Shown: positions 26,602 through 35,433 of the stretch, piece after piece
Position numbering within the stretch: the first letter of the stretch is position 1
Layout: the number at the start of each line of letters is the position of its first letter
Assembly (NCBI RefSeq): GCF_001639065.2
Contig: NZ_LQXO02000036.1
Span: 41,366-105,365 of the forward strand
Origin: Vibrio barjaei
Lineage (GTDB): Bacteria; Pseudomonadota; Gammaproteobacteria; Enterobacterales; Vibrionaceae
Reading direction: 5' to 3'
DNA: 64,000 bases
Notes under the pieces: generated by a model
What the model was told of the DNA's origin: nothing
Database searches by the model: none
The model's input: only the letters and a program-made list of their open reading frames with translations
Translations under genes and position numbers: made by a program

Positions 26602-27486
26602 ATGCATAACGAACGCAAGGCAATCATCTTCGGATTGTCCGCTGTCCTCCTGTGGTCAACAGTCGCGACGGCATTTAAATTGACTTTAGCTGAATTCACA
26701 CCAGCACAAATGGTCGCGGCAGCCTCATTCGCTTCTACCCTTGCTTTAGTCGCAGTCTGCGCATTTCAAGGTACCTTGTCGCAAGTAAAGACCACCTTTG
26801 TCTCAAACCCATTTTATTATCTGCTACTTGGTTTGATTAACCCGCTAGCGTATTACCTCATTTTGTTCAAAGCTTACGACTTGCTACCAGCTTCGCAAGC
26901 TCAGCCCATCAACTACAGTTGGGCCATTTCCTTAACCTTAATGGCCGCGGTTTTTCTCAAGCAGAAAATTCGCCCTCAAGACTGGTTTGCATGTGCGCTG
27001 GGCTATTTAGGGGTTGTGGTTATCGCCACAAAAGGCGATGTGCTGGGATTACAGTTCGATAGTCCTGCTGGCGTCGGTTTAGCCCTGCTTTCTACTCTAC
27101 TTTGGGCGGGTTATTGGATCTTAAATACTCGCAATACCGCCGATCCTGTTGTCGGCGTGTTGCTCGGTTTTTTAGTCGCACTGCCGTTTGCCTTTGCCGT
27201 TGCACTTTATGAAGGCGCAGCGTGGTCAACCATCAGCATCAGAGGTTGGCTGGCCGTGTCCTATGTGGGCCTATTTGAGATGGGCATAACCTTTGTCTTA
27301 TGGCTAAGTGCGCTGAAACTAACACAGAACACCGCTCGTATTAGTAACCTTATATTTGCGTCACCGTTTATTTCATTGATGTTGCTGGCATATGTTATCG
27401 GCGAAGACATTCATCCATCCACGTTAGTTGGCTTAGTACTGATTGTTATCGGACTGGTTGTTCAGCAAATCAAACGCAAAGCATAA
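26602..27486 (+). CDS. DMT superfamily (EamA) inner-membrane transporter
   Basis: 294 aa with about ten hydrophobic spans in two repeated halves, as in EamA/RhaT-type permeases. N-terminal repeat 'FGLSAVLLWSTVATAFKLTLAEFTPAQMV' (split) and a second repeat starting near 'GVGLALLSTLLWAGYWILN'. Substrate unknown; relatives export amino acids or metabolites. It stands alone after the flagellar genes, with a weak ribosome site. Confidence 0.85.
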   Translation: MHNERKAIIFGLSAVLLWSTVATAFKLTLAEFTPAQMVAAASFASTLALVAVCAFQGTLSQVKTTFVSNPFYYLLLGLINPLAYYLILFKAYDLLPASQAQPINYSWAISLTLMAAVFLKQKIRPQDWFACALGYLGVVVIATKGDVLGLQFDSPAGVGLALLSTLLWAGYWILNTRNTADPVVGVLLGFLVALPFAFAVALYEGAAWSTISIRGWLAVSYVGLFEMGITFVLWLSALKLTQNTARISNLIFASPFISLMLLAYVIGEDIHPSTLVGLVLIVIGLVVQQIKRKA

Positions 27487-27508
27487 CCTCATTCCGCTTC
27501 TCACCTGC

Positions 27509-27541
27509 AGTAAACCAAACGTTTTAAACGCTTGGTTTACT
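27509..27541. terminator. 33-bp near-perfect palindrome after the DMT gene
   Basis: AGTAAACCAA pairs with TTGGTTTACT, and CGTTT with AAACG inside, leaving a 2-base loop and one mismatch. T7 follows 15 bases later (27555-27561). It may be a terminator for the DMT gene or an operator for the downstream metal-transporter-like gene. Confidence 0.5.
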
Positions 27542-27813
27542 GTGCCATCAGCCGTTTTTTTCATACTTTTTTTACCTAGTTCTCAAAAACGAACCTTTTT
27601 CGCCCTTCTTTTTATTAGCATAAAATTCCAGAAAAAGTCACTCATACAAGCAATCACTCCAAATTGAAAAATGACATTGCCTTTTCGGCATTGCATCACT
27701 CTAAAAAACCTGTAGAAATGTAAACGCACTAAATAAATTAATAATTAAAGTGTAAACATTTAGATACAGCCCAACACTCCCTCTATGGATAATAATGACA
27801 AAGGAAATGCTTT
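27542..27813 (+). other. A+T-rich leader of the Nramp-like gene
   Basis: There is no gene in this stretch. It holds several T-runs, a GCCTTTTCGGCATTGC near-hairpin (27679-27694) and A+T-rich DNA before AAAGGA at 27800, the ribosome site for 27814. No confident promoter was assigned. Confidence 0.4.
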
Positions 27814-29085
27814 ATGGATAACTCCATTCCTTCATCCAGTGCCGCTCGTCCCGGCATCTCTCAATTAGTTCGTTCACTTGGCCCCGGTATCATGATGGCT
27901 GCCGCAGCCGTTGGCGGCTCGCATCTCGTCGCTTCAACCAAAGCAGGTGCTATTTATGGTTGGCAATTGGCTGCACTCATTCTGCTCGTAAACCTCTTTA
28001 AATACCCATTCTTCCGAGCAGGTGTGCAATATACCGTCGGTACTGGTGATAGCCTTATTCAAGGCTACGCGGGGCTTGGTCGCGGCTACCTTTGGGTCTT
28101 CACGATTCTCAATGTTATTTCCGCAGTGGTAAACACCGCTGCGCTTCTACTATTCAGTGCCAGCCTACTTGGCTATTTCTTACCTTTTGAACTGCCTTCG
28201 TTAGCTCTATGTGGCGTGGTCTTAGTTACTTGTGTAGCAATTTTGTTTGCAGGGCACTACAGAGCATTGGATGGGCTGTCAAAAGCCATCATGGCAACAC
28301 TCACCGTCGCGACGGTTACAGCTGTCATTATCGCCGCTTCTAACGGCAGTGTAGCTCCGGCAGATTATCAATCCCCTTCTCCTTGGACGATTGCCGCCAT
28401 TGGCTTCATTGTGGTTACCATGGGTTGGATGCCTGCTCCAATTGAGATTTCTAGCATCACATCTATGTGGCTTAAGAGCCAGTGTAAGAAACAAAAAGTG
28501 ACTGCAGAGTCTGCATTGTTTGATTTCAACGTCGGTTATATTGGTACTGCGGTATTGGCGATTGTTTTTGTCGCCTTAGGCGCTTTGGTGATTCATGGTT
28601 CTGGTACTGAGCTTTCAGCATCAGGCGTAGGATTCTCCCATCAGTTGGTGAGCATGTATGCCTCGACTATCGGTGAATGGTCTCGCTATCTCATTGCGGT
28701 TATCGCCTTCTTCTGTATCTTTGGTAGTACAATCACGGTGATCGACGGTTATTCACGCGCCATCGCGGAGTCACAACGTCTACTACAAAATCAAACGGAA
28801 GAGAATCCGAAGACTTATCAAGCCTGGGTTATCGTGGTCTCTATTGTCGCGATCTCTATCATTGCCTTCTTTGCTCAAGCGCTAATGCCAATGCTCAACT
28901 TTGCGATGATCATGGCCTTTGTGACGACGCCTATTTTTGCTCTTTTGAACTACATTCTTGTCTCCAAAACTGAGCTACCGACAGCTCTTCAGATGGGCAG
29001 CAAGCTAAAAGCACTGTCAATTCTAGGCTTAATCTATTTGTTCGGTTTCCTCGCCTTATTCATTTGGTGGAAATGGATAATGTAA
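27814..29085 (+). CDS. Nramp-family membrane transporter lacking the canonical metal-site motifs
   Basis: 423 aa with about eleven membrane spans. The opening 'SLGPGIMMAAAAVGGSHLVASTKAGAIYGW' (split) aligns with TM1 of Nramp proteins, but the usual DPGN metal motif is replaced by VGGSH. In TM6, 'VTMGWMPAPIEISSI' replaces the MPHNLY motif (MP-H to MP-A). So the protein keeps the Nramp fold but not the classic Mn2+/Fe2+ ligands, and its substrate is uncertain. Shine-Dalgarno AAAGGA is 8 bases upstream. A strong terminator follows. Confidence 0.8.
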   Translation: MDNSIPSSSAARPGISQLVRSLGPGIMMAAAAVGGSHLVASTKAGAIYGWQLAALILLVNLFKYPFFRAGVQYTVGTGDSLIQGYAGLGRGYLWVFTILNVISAVVNTAALLLFSASLLGYFLPFELPSLALCGVVLVTCVAILFAGHYRALDGLSKAIMATLTVATVTAVIIAASNGSVAPADYQSPSPWTIAAIGFIVVTMGWMPAPIEISSITSMWLKSQCKKQKVTAESALFDFNVGYIGTAVLAIVFVALGALVIHGSGTELSASGVGFSHQLVSMYASTIGEWSRYLIAVIAFFCIFGSTITVIDGYSRAIAESQRLLQNQTEENPKTYQAWVIVVSIVAISIIAFFAQALMPMLNFAMIMAFVTTPIFALLNYILVSKTELPTALQMGSKLKALSILGLIYLFGFLALFIWWKWIM

Positions 29086-29091
29086 AACAAC

Positions 29092-29120
29092 AACGCCGAG
29101 CTCAATGCTCGGCGTTTTTT
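29092..29120. terminator. Strong terminator after the Nramp-like gene
   Basis: AACGCCGAGC-TCAAT-GCTCGGCGTT plus a T-run. It lies between the convergent Nramp-like gene (plus) and cyuP (minus), whose stops are 61 bp apart. Confidence 0.9.
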
Positions 29121-29146
29121 AGACTAGCGTCTAACTATGTACTTGA

Positions 29147-30469
29147 TTACAAGAACGCTAAAAATGGAGAGATACAAAGCAGGACGCCCGTTATGATAAT
29201 CATGTTGGTTGCCATGCCTTTGTACTTCGCTAAGTGCGGGACTCGATACACCAAGTAAGCCGGAATCAAACAGCCCACCAAACCAAATACAGGACTACAT
29301 ATCGAAGTGAACGATAGGATTGGGGCATTGATGGCGATAGCACCCCAAGCAAGTAAAATGATGAATACGGTAACCAATTTGCTGATCAATTTAGCATCTA
29401 CTTGGGACTCATCGTATTTACGCAGTATCACGTTCATCGCCAAACCAGTACACGCTTCCTTAAATGCCAAGAACACGCCGAAGAAAGACGTCACTACCGC
29501 AAAGATATTAATTACGATACCAGCAATTGTCGCCCAGCTGCCTGGGAAATATTTAGCAATAATCGCTAACGCAGAAATGTTTTGATTCATTGCATCGGCC
29601 GCTTGGTCTTGGCTGATAGCAAACGTAAAGGAAACGGCAAAGAAAAATACGATAACAAAGAGAACCGCGAAGGCAATCTTCATCGCACGAGTCGCTTTAT
29701 AACGCGCAACTTCGATAGACTTCTCGTGAGATCGATAAGAGATCACCATCGGGCTAAGAGATTGGATGAATAAAATTGAGGTCAGCGTAAATGGTAGTGT
29801 AATGATGGCATCTTTAATCATAGGGCCTATATTCCCCACTGCTGGAATATTATTGAAGTCCCATCTTGCAACCAAAAGCACCCCCATTAATGCAACCAGA
29901 GAGAGGACCGTTACTGCCATAAATCCAGACAGTTTAAACAACAACTTTTCGCCTTTAGAACCGATAAAAGAAAGCACACAAATAAGCGCTAGACCATAAA
30001 AAACATTATCGCTTAACTTTGTTTCTGTCACTCCAAATGAGTGCAGGTATGATGCACTGTCATTGGTCACTGCTAAAGAATAAACTAACACCCAAATAAC
30101 CAGCATGATGAAATATAGTGCACCTAAAGCCATACCCCAGTTCTTGCCTAAATAGCCAGTAATGACTCCCGGATAGTCAGTACATTCTTTTGATTCAGCC
30201 AAGGTATTAATGAACAACTTCTGGAATAAGTACATGGCAGGGTAACCAATAACCGAAGAGAGTAAGAAAACCCAAAGTCCCATTACCCCAACTTGAACCG
30301 GAAGAAATACGATACCAGCACCAATAGCCATACCAATACTCATCACAATCCAACCAATATCTACGCTATCGAATTTAATGGCTTTTTGCCATTCTTGCAG
30401 CGACATTCCTGCTTTTTCGTAAGGCGTTTCTTGCTCTCTTAGCTCGATGCCATCACTAATCTGTGTCAT
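29147..30469 (-). CDS. cyuP: HAAAP-family serine/cysteine transporter (CyuP/YhaO-like)
   Basis: 440 aa, eleven hydrophobic spans, of the SdaC/TdcC/YhaO amino acid:proton symporter family: 'VDIGWIVMSIGMAIGAGIVFLPVQ' (split), 'SPMVISYRSHEKSIEVARYKA' and 'AFKEACTGLAMNVIL'. In E. coli YhaO (CyuP) is paired with YhaM (CyuA), and the CyuA homologue is the next gene upstream on the same strand here. Most likely L-cysteine (or serine) uptake. GGAG precedes the ATG. It has its own long upstream region. Confidence 0.82.
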   Translation of the reverse strand: MTQISDGIELREQETPYEKAGMSLQEWQKAIKFDSVDIGWIVMSIGMAIGAGIVFLPVQVGVMGLWVFLLSSVIGYPAMYLFQKLFINTLAESKECTDYPGVITGYLGKNWGMALGALYFIMLVIWVLVYSLAVTNDSASYLHSFGVTETKLSDNVFYGLALICVLSFIGSKGEKLLFKLSGFMAVTVLSLVALMGVLLVARWDFNNIPAVGNIGPMIKDAIITLPFTLTSILFIQSLSPMVISYRSHEKSIEVARYKATRAMKIAFAVLFVIVFFFAVSFTFAISQDQAADAMNQNISALAIIAKYFPGSWATIAGIVINIFAVVTSFFGVFLAFKEACTGLAMNVILRKYDESQVDAKLISKLVTVFIILLAWGAIAINAPILSFTSICSPVFGLVGCLIPAYLVYRVPHLAKYKGMATNMIIITGVLLCISPFLAFL

Positions 30470-31062
30470 TGTACGTCTCCGTTTTGGAATTAATTATTGT
30501 TCTATTTTTTGTTATTTTCTAAGTGGAACTCAGATGATTTTTAGAGAGTACATTAACAATATGAGAAAAATTTTTTCCTTTTCTTAAATTAAAACAGATA
30601 ATTAGAATATAATTCTACTCATAGAGACACCGCACAAAAACAATTTCTCACTTTGATTACAATCAATAAAACCAAACTTTAATCAATGCATATTTGTGAC
30701 ATAGCACAATATTTAACAACAATAAAAACGTTAACTAATATTTTCGTCAAGTTGAACAAGATCACACAATGGGAAATAAAATAACCACGAACAATTAACC
30801 GATCTAATTTTATATCTTCATTAATAATAAATAACAATATATAAAAAGCCTTTTATTTCAAATAAGAATAATAAACCATTTTATGATATTTATTCTAAGC
30901 GCTCCTTATAGATATCTCTTTGCAATATAAATTCAACAATTACACAAAAAATAACGTTAATGACAAATATTACTAACATGCCATTAAGCACGAATATACG
31001 TTCCATAAAGAGAGGAAAGAAGGTGGTTTTAGGTTGAAGAAAACAACCCTACAAGAAAAGTA
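30470..31062 (-). other. Very A+T-rich 590-bp region upstream of cyuP
   Basis: No gene is supported. The stretch is much richer in A+T than neighbouring DNA and is dotted with ATTAAT/TAATAA tracts. One CRP-like candidate is GTTGA-N6-TCACA at 30751-30766. It separates cyuP from the terminator of cyuA, so cyuP is probably transcribed from its own promoter here. Confidence 0.5.
30751..30766. promoter_or_regulatory. CRP-like site upstream of cyuP (candidate)
   Basis: GTTGAACAAGATCACA keeps a perfect right half (TCACA) and a partial left half (GTTGA for TGTGA) at the correct N6 spacing. Catabolite control would suit an amino acid catabolic transporter. One half-site is poor and it is 280 bp from the start codon. 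Confidence 0.3.
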
Positions 31063-31089
31063 AAAAGGCCAATGAAACATTGGCCTTTT
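31063..31089 (-). terminator. Terminator of cyuA
   Basis: AAAAGGCCAATG-AAA-CATTGGCCTTTT is a perfect 12-bp stem followed on the minus strand by TTTTTA-like T-rich DNA, 65 bp after the cyuA stop. Confidence 0.85.
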
Positions 31090-31153
31090 ATTGTATTCAA
31101 TTTAGCTTATTTTTACCTGTCAACACATAGAGCAATTTGGGCACCAAAGAGCG

Positions 31154-32440
31154 TTACTTGTTCACCATGATCTCTAGAATTTGAACATCAGTCTGAGTCA
31201 TCGCCCCATTTGCAAGACTAGAAAGATTGCGAATAGACTCATCCACATTTTCTGAGACAATACCTTCATTTCCTGTTACGCGAATGCCGTCCAGCGCCAT
31301 CAATGTCGCCTTAAAAGCAGCACCAGCAGAGGAGGAGACCTTCATCGCGCAACTGGTTTTTGCACCATCGCAAATCATGCCTGCCACGTCACCAATCATG
31401 CTACATATCGCATCGCTAATTTGTTTGAAGTTACCACCAAGAAGCCATGTCATTCCGGCCGCAGCTCCCATCGAAGCGGTTGTCGCTCCGCATAGTGCCG
31501 ACAATTTATGTTGATAGCTCTTAATATAGACTGCCATTAGATGGGATAACATTAGCGCTCGAATCATGGTTTCTCGGTCAGCATGCACATGCTCAGCTAC
31601 CACCACAACAGGCATTGTTGCTGAGATACCTTGGTTTCCCGAACCCGAATTACTCATAGCTGGCTTCATCGCACCATCCATACGAGCATCCGACGCAGCC
31701 GAAGTGCGACAAAGTACGTCCGTCATCAAGCTATTAGCAAGCAAACCTTTATCGACATTACGCTTAAATGTAGCGCCAACTTGCAAACCATAGTCTTGGC
31801 TTAACCCCTCATGGGATAGGTCATTGTTAAGCTGATAGGCTTGCTCAATAAAGCTGATGCTTTCTAAAGGCGCATTCAGGGCAAAATCAAAAATGTCCTG
31901 TGCACAAGCATCTTTCATTGGACTTTCTGTTGGCTCAGAAGCTGTTTTTGCCTCTTGCTCTTGTGCATGGATGTAAGTGGTTAAGCCGTCTTCTTCAATA
32001 GACATTACACTAGTGTGGCTGTCTGCAATGGTCACAGCAACGCGATGTTCACCGTCACTGACCACCACTTTGGCATAAATAATGTTGAGGACATCGGCCA
32101 CTTCGACCGTCACTGCACTTTGCAATGATTTCGCTTGAGTCACATCGTCTGGCGTAATATTTTTGAGAACTTCAAGTCCAGCCTCTGGCTCGCCTGCCAC
32201 AGCGCCGATAGCGGCCGCGATAGACAATCCAACCATTCCCGTTCCCGGAACGCCTACACCCATGCCATTTTTCATTAGGTTGGGGGAAACATGGACAGAG
32301 ATCTTCTGGATATCTCCATCAAGCTTTTGAGCGGCAATCGCACTCGCTAGTGCAACCGACACCGGCTCAGTACAACCTAATGCAGGTACGACTTCTTTTT
32401 TAATTAGGCGGGTAAAACCATCCCAAAGTTCAGTTCTCAT
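31154..32440 (-). CDS. cyuA: L-cysteine desulfidase CyuA (UPF0597, YhaM family)
   Basis: 428 aa. The family motif 'VVPALGCTEPVSVALASA' carries Cys23, a likely ligand of the 4Fe-4S cluster used to remove H2S from L-cysteine. Later conserved parts include 'MKNGMGVGVPGTGMVG', 'NSGSGNQGISATMPV' and 'CGATTASMGAAAGMTWLLGG', with 'GDVAGMICDGAKTSCAMKVSS' supplying further Cys. Start ATG 32440 has AGGTG upstream; a TTG 7 codons earlier is weaker. Acts in the cytoplasm to give pyruvate, ammonia and sulfide, with the paired transporter CyuP as importer. Confidence 0.88.
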   Translation of the reverse strand: MRTELWDGFTRLIKKEVVPALGCTEPVSVALASAIAAQKLDGDIQKISVHVSPNLMKNGMGVGVPGTGMVGLSIAAAIGAVAGEPEAGLEVLKNITPDDVTQAKSLQSAVTVEVADVLNIIYAKVVVSDGEHRVAVTIADSHTSVMSIEEDGLTTYIHAQEQEAKTASEPTESPMKDACAQDIFDFALNAPLESISFIEQAYQLNNDLSHEGLSQDYGLQVGATFKRNVDKGLLANSLMTDVLCRTSAASDARMDGAMKPAMSNSGSGNQGISATMPVVVVAEHVHADRETMIRALMLSHLMAVYIKSYQHKLSALCGATTASMGAAAGMTWLLGGNFKQISDAICSMIGDVAGMICDGAKTSCAMKVSSSAGAAFKATLMALDGIRVTGNEGIVSENVDESIRNLSSLANGAMTQTDVQILEIMVNK

Positions 32441-32601
32441 AAATACACCTATACTCACCAAGCCTCAGAATTCCAAGACCAAAAATTATGAATTTCAGCC
32501 CGTTCAACAAGCGTTTCAGGCTGATATGCTTTTAAGCGAATAGGTACACTATACGAGCTTTGTTAGAGATTTTTTTTACCTTATTTACTATCAAAAACCA
32601 A
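32441..32601 (-). other. Upstream region of cyuA
   Basis: Intergenic DNA that should hold the cyuA promoter. It is A+T-rich. No clean -35/-10 pair or operator was recognised. Confidence 0.35.
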
Positions 32602-32626
32602 AATTGGAGAATTATTTTCTCCAATT
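32602..32626 (-). terminator. Terminator of yhiN
   Basis: AATTGGAGAA-TTATT-TTCTCCAATT is a perfect 10-bp stem. On the minus strand it is followed by TTTTGGTTTTTG. It lies 142 bp after the yhiN stop. A second hairpin, GGGCTTCT/AGAAGCCC (32710-32735), is nearer the stop but has no T-run. Confidence 0.6.
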
Positions 32627-32767
32627 ACCACTTAACAAATAAGGTCTTTTAAGCGCATCACATTTTTAGATAGGAGAAAGCGGATTGAAGAGGATAGTAA
32701 GAACATGACGGGCTTCTCCAAATGTGTAGAAGCCCAGCGAGATAGAATGTTGAATAAGGTTGGCTAA

Positions 32768-33955
32768 TTAAACGTGCTGACCGGCCACAAAACCGGAAGA
32801 CCAGCACCACTGGAAATTGTAGCCACCAAGCCAGCCTGTGACATCCATAACTTCGCCAATAAAGAACAAGCCTTGGATCGATTTGCATTCCATAGTTTTA
32901 GAAGAGAGATGATCGGTGTTCACGCCGCCAAGCGTCACCTCCGCTGTTCGATACCCTTCAGTGCCATTCGGTGCGATTTTCCAGTGCTCTAGCGCTTCGC
33001 GAATCGCCACCAGCTCTTTGGAGTGGTACTGCTTCAATGGTTTGTCTGCAAATACTTTGCGCTCAATAAGCACTTCCACTAAACGTTTAGGAAGCACACG
33101 AGCCAGAGTATTCTTCAAGCTTTGATTTGGGTGCTTCTCCAACGAACGGGCAAGCAGTTCATCAATATCCGCTTCTGGAACTAAGTTAACCGACACACTT
33201 TGACCTGGTTTCCAGAAAGAAGAAATCTGTAGCACTGACGGTCCAGACAGACCACGGTGAGTAAACAGCAAGGCTTCTTTAAACAAAGTACCATCATTAG
33301 CGGTAATCTCCGCAGGTACCGCAATACCCGATAGCTCCGCGAAATCCTCTTTGTCTTCCTTGTGCAGAGTAAATGGCACTAATCCCGCAGTCGTAGGTTT
33401 TACTTCGAGACCAAACTGCTCGGCAATCTTATAACCAAACGGGGTCGCCCCCAGCTTAGGCATCGACAATCCACCAGTAGCGACGACCAATGATTCACAT
33501 TCAATAATATCGGTATCAGCGTGCAGAGAGAAACCTGATTCCCTCTTCTCAATGCTGTGCACATCGGTTTGATAGCGGAAGCGAATATTCGGCGTTTCAC
33601 ATTCTGACAGCAGCATCTTGACGATATCTTTTGCCGACTCTAAACAGAACAACTGACCGTGATCGCGCTCTTCAAACTCAATACCGTATTTGCTCACCAT
33701 GGCAATAAAGTCCCAGTTGGTATATTGCGACAGTGCCGATTTTACAAAGTGTGGATTGCTGCACAGGTAATTATTGGCTGACACGTCGTAGTTGGTGAAA
33801 TTACATTTACCACCACCAGAGATAAGAATTTTACGACCTGGTTTTTTGGCGTGATCAAGCACGAGCACACTGCGCCCACGTTTTCCCGCTTCTGCTGCAC
33901 ACATTAAACCTGCCGCACCAGCACCAATAACAACCACATCTACTTTTTGACTCAT
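32768..33955 (-). CDS. yhiN: YhiN/HI0933-family FAD-dependent flavoprotein
   Basis: 395 aa. The N-terminal FAD fold 'VVVIGAGAAGLMCAAEAGKRG' (GxGxxG) is followed by 'KPGRKILISGGGKCNFTN', the diagnostic YhiN motif, and near the C-terminus 'GLFFIGEVMDVTGWLGGYNFQWCWSSGFVAG' (split), the second FAD-binding segment. This is the BaiN/HI0933 oxidoreductase family; the physiological substrate is unknown. In E. coli yhiN lies beside pit and uspBA, and here it is next to uspB, so synteny supports the call. An adjoining GTG at 33958 is an alternative start. Confidence 0.9.
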   Translation of the reverse strand: MSQKVDVVVIGAGAAGLMCAAEAGKRGRSVLVLDHAKKPGRKILISGGGKCNFTNYDVSANNYLCSNPHFVKSALSQYTNWDFIAMVSKYGIEFEERDHGQLFCLESAKDIVKMLLSECETPNIRFRYQTDVHSIEKRESGFSLHADTDIIECESLVVATGGLSMPKLGATPFGYKIAEQFGLEVKPTTAGLVPFTLHKEDKEDFAELSGIAVPAEITANDGTLFKEALLFTHRGLSGPSVLQISSFWKPGQSVSVNLVPEADIDELLARSLEKHPNQSLKNTLARVLPKRLVEVLIERKVFADKPLKQYHSKELVAIREALEHWKIAPNGTEGYRTAEVTLGGVNTDHLSSKTMECKSIQGLFFIGEVMDVTGWLGGYNFQWCWSSGFVAGQHV

Positions 33956-33981
33956 CACGACGTTCCGACAAGAATTTCAAT

Positions 33982-34012
33982 AAAAAAAGGATGTGCTTAT
34001 TGCACATCCTTT
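33982..34012 (-). terminator. Terminator of the ftnA-uspB unit
   Basis: AAAGGATGTGC-TTATT-GCACATCCTTT with a T-run on the minus strand (33988-33982), 135 bp after the uspB stop and just upstream of yhiN. Confidence 0.85.
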
Positions 34013-34147
34013 CGACAATTTGGCGCTATTCTAGCGACTTCATTAAATAAAGCCAACTCCCCGATGCCTTTAGCCCGGTTTACAACTTCGCCTCTTCCTT
34101 GTGTTACCTCAAGCGCACCCTAAAATAGGTGCCGCAGCGCTTTGTCG

Positions 34148-34471
34148 TTAAAGCAAAAATCCAGCAAACAAGGTCACACCAATAAGCGCACAGCAAAGTA
34201 CAAATAGCTCACGAACTCGGTCGCACTTTCCGGTAAACACTGGATCGTGGTGATGGAGGTATTCTTTAGTTTTGAGATAGTGATACAGTCTCACTTGCTT
34301 CGACATATTGCCGTGCGCCGTAAAGAAGCCTCGTCCATCCACTTGCTGATAGAGCAATGGGTGTGCTTCACGCATGATGAATATAAGTGCGCGTAGTGCA
34401 GTCAAATACCTCGCCATATTGACTGAAGTAATGAGCATCAATGCTAATAGAATAGTGTCTCCACTGATCAT
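34148..34471 (-). CDS. uspB: Universal stress protein B
   Basis: 107 aa. Predicted inner-membrane protein with a hydrophobic segment at each end (about residues 5-30 and 88-107, '...LFVLCCALIGVTLFAGFLL'). The middle carries 'EAHPLLYQQVDGRGFFTAHGN' and 'HDPVFTGKCDRVRELF', which match UspB, a stationary-phase ethanol-resistance protein in E. coli. AGGAAAAG precedes the ATG. It neighbours uspA as in enterics, though ftnA is inserted between them here. Confidence 0.9.
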   Translation of the reverse strand: MISGDTILLALMLITSVNMARYLTALRALIFIMREAHPLLYQQVDGRGFFTAHGNMSKQVRLYHYLKTKEYLHHHDPVFTGKCDRVRELFVLCCALIGVTLFAGFLL

Positions 34472-34540
34472 CTTTTCCTCCCTACATCTTCCTAGACACC
34501 CAAGAGAAAAAGACGAACAGTCGACTTTTAGACGCTGAGA

Positions 34541-35068
34541 TTACTCAGCTGGGGCGTCCATAATGGAAGAAGAACCCTCTTTTGCTAACACTGCTAAATC
34601 TTTGTCGATAAAGAATAGCGCCTGACCATTCTCACCTACGAGTTCTAGCTTATCTAAGATCCCTTTAAACAATTTTTCTTCTTCATGTTGCTCCGCAACA
34701 TACCATTGAAGAAAGTTAAACGTTGAGTAGTCCTGAGCGGTGAACGCCACATGAGCAAGCTTGTTGATTCTTTCGGTAATCATCTGCTCATGCTTATAGG
34801 TTTCACGGAACACATCACCTAGGCTTTCGAAATCATGTCTTGGAGCTTCGATGCTACCTAAAATCGGTAACGCACCAGTCTCACTGACATAAGTAAACAG
34901 TCTGTGCATGTGCTGCATTTCTTCGTCAGCGTGTTTACGAAGAAATAGCGCCGCGCCTTCAAAACCTTTGTCTTCACACCAAGCACTCATTTGTAAGTAT
35001 AGATTGGATGAGAAGAATTCGAGGTTAATTTGCTCATTCAGATGCTGAACCATTGCTGGAGAAAGCAT
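34541..35068 (-). CDS. ftnA: Bacterial non-haem ferritin FtnA
   Basis: 175 aa, four-helix iron store forming a 24-mer. The ferroxidase residues are all visible: Glu17 ('INLEFFS'), Glu50 and His53 ('HADEEMQHMH'), Glu94 ('YKHEQMIT') and Glu126, Gln127, Glu129, Glu130 ('VAEQHEEE'). Length and pattern match E. coli FtnA. AGGAG-like GGAG lies 6 bases upstream. Divergent from uspA across a 365-bp gap. Confidence 0.94.
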   Translation of the reverse strand: MLSPAMVQHLNEQINLEFFSSNLYLQMSAWCEDKGFEGAALFLRKHADEEMQHMHRLFTYVSETGALPILGSIEAPRHDFESLGDVFRETYKHEQMITERINKLAHVAFTAQDYSTFNFLQWYVAEQHEEEKLFKGILDKLELVGENGQALFFIDKDLAVLAKEGSSSIMDAPAE

Positions 35069-35433
35069 TCTAGACTCCTAATTTTATTTCAAAAGTTAAC
35101 GCCACTATAACATAACTTATTGAGGAGTCTCTGATCTCAAACCCAAACTCACAACCTGCTGGATACTCAATCGCTACTTTTGATTCTAGAAAACTTTGGC
35201 GACTTTGCTCACAATTTATTGTCTTGTTGCTGAGAATTAACTTTTTGGACTCCACGTTTCCATCACTACCTGACACAAAACAGGGTCTCTGTTCGAACGT
35301 GATATGTCTTCACAGGATCACGAGTGCCCGCCTGAAATTTGTACTTTGGATAACGATTTGAGATCACATCAACATAATTTTATGGAGGAAAATGCTATGT
35401 TTTCCATAGTACTAACGTCAGGAGGAGTGCGTT
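35069..35433 (+). other. Divergent promoter region between ftnA and uspA
   Basis: 365 bp without a supported gene. It must carry the ftnA and uspA promoters; none could be assigned with confidence. The uspA leader contains an imperfect inverted repeat, TATGGA-gg-AAAA against TTTTCCATA (35381-35408), just before the AGGAGG site at 35420-35425. Confidence 0.45.

Noticed and set aside
27443..27667. Short plus-strand frame after the DMT gene
   Set aside because: It overlaps the end of the DMT gene and spans the palindrome and T-runs; no domain.
30695..30708. TGTGACATAGCACA as a CRP site
   Set aside because: The spacing between TGTG and CACA is two bases too short for CRP.
30980..31045. Possible 19-codon micro-ORF between cyuP and cyuA (starts ATGCCATTAAGC)
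   Set aside because: No ribosome site and no Cys codons that would suggest a cysteine leader peptide.
35070..35276. Short open frame on the minus strand just upstream of ftnA
   Set aside because: No recognisable domain, odd composition, and it occupies the promoter region of ftnA; a leader gene one base from the ftnA start is unlikely.
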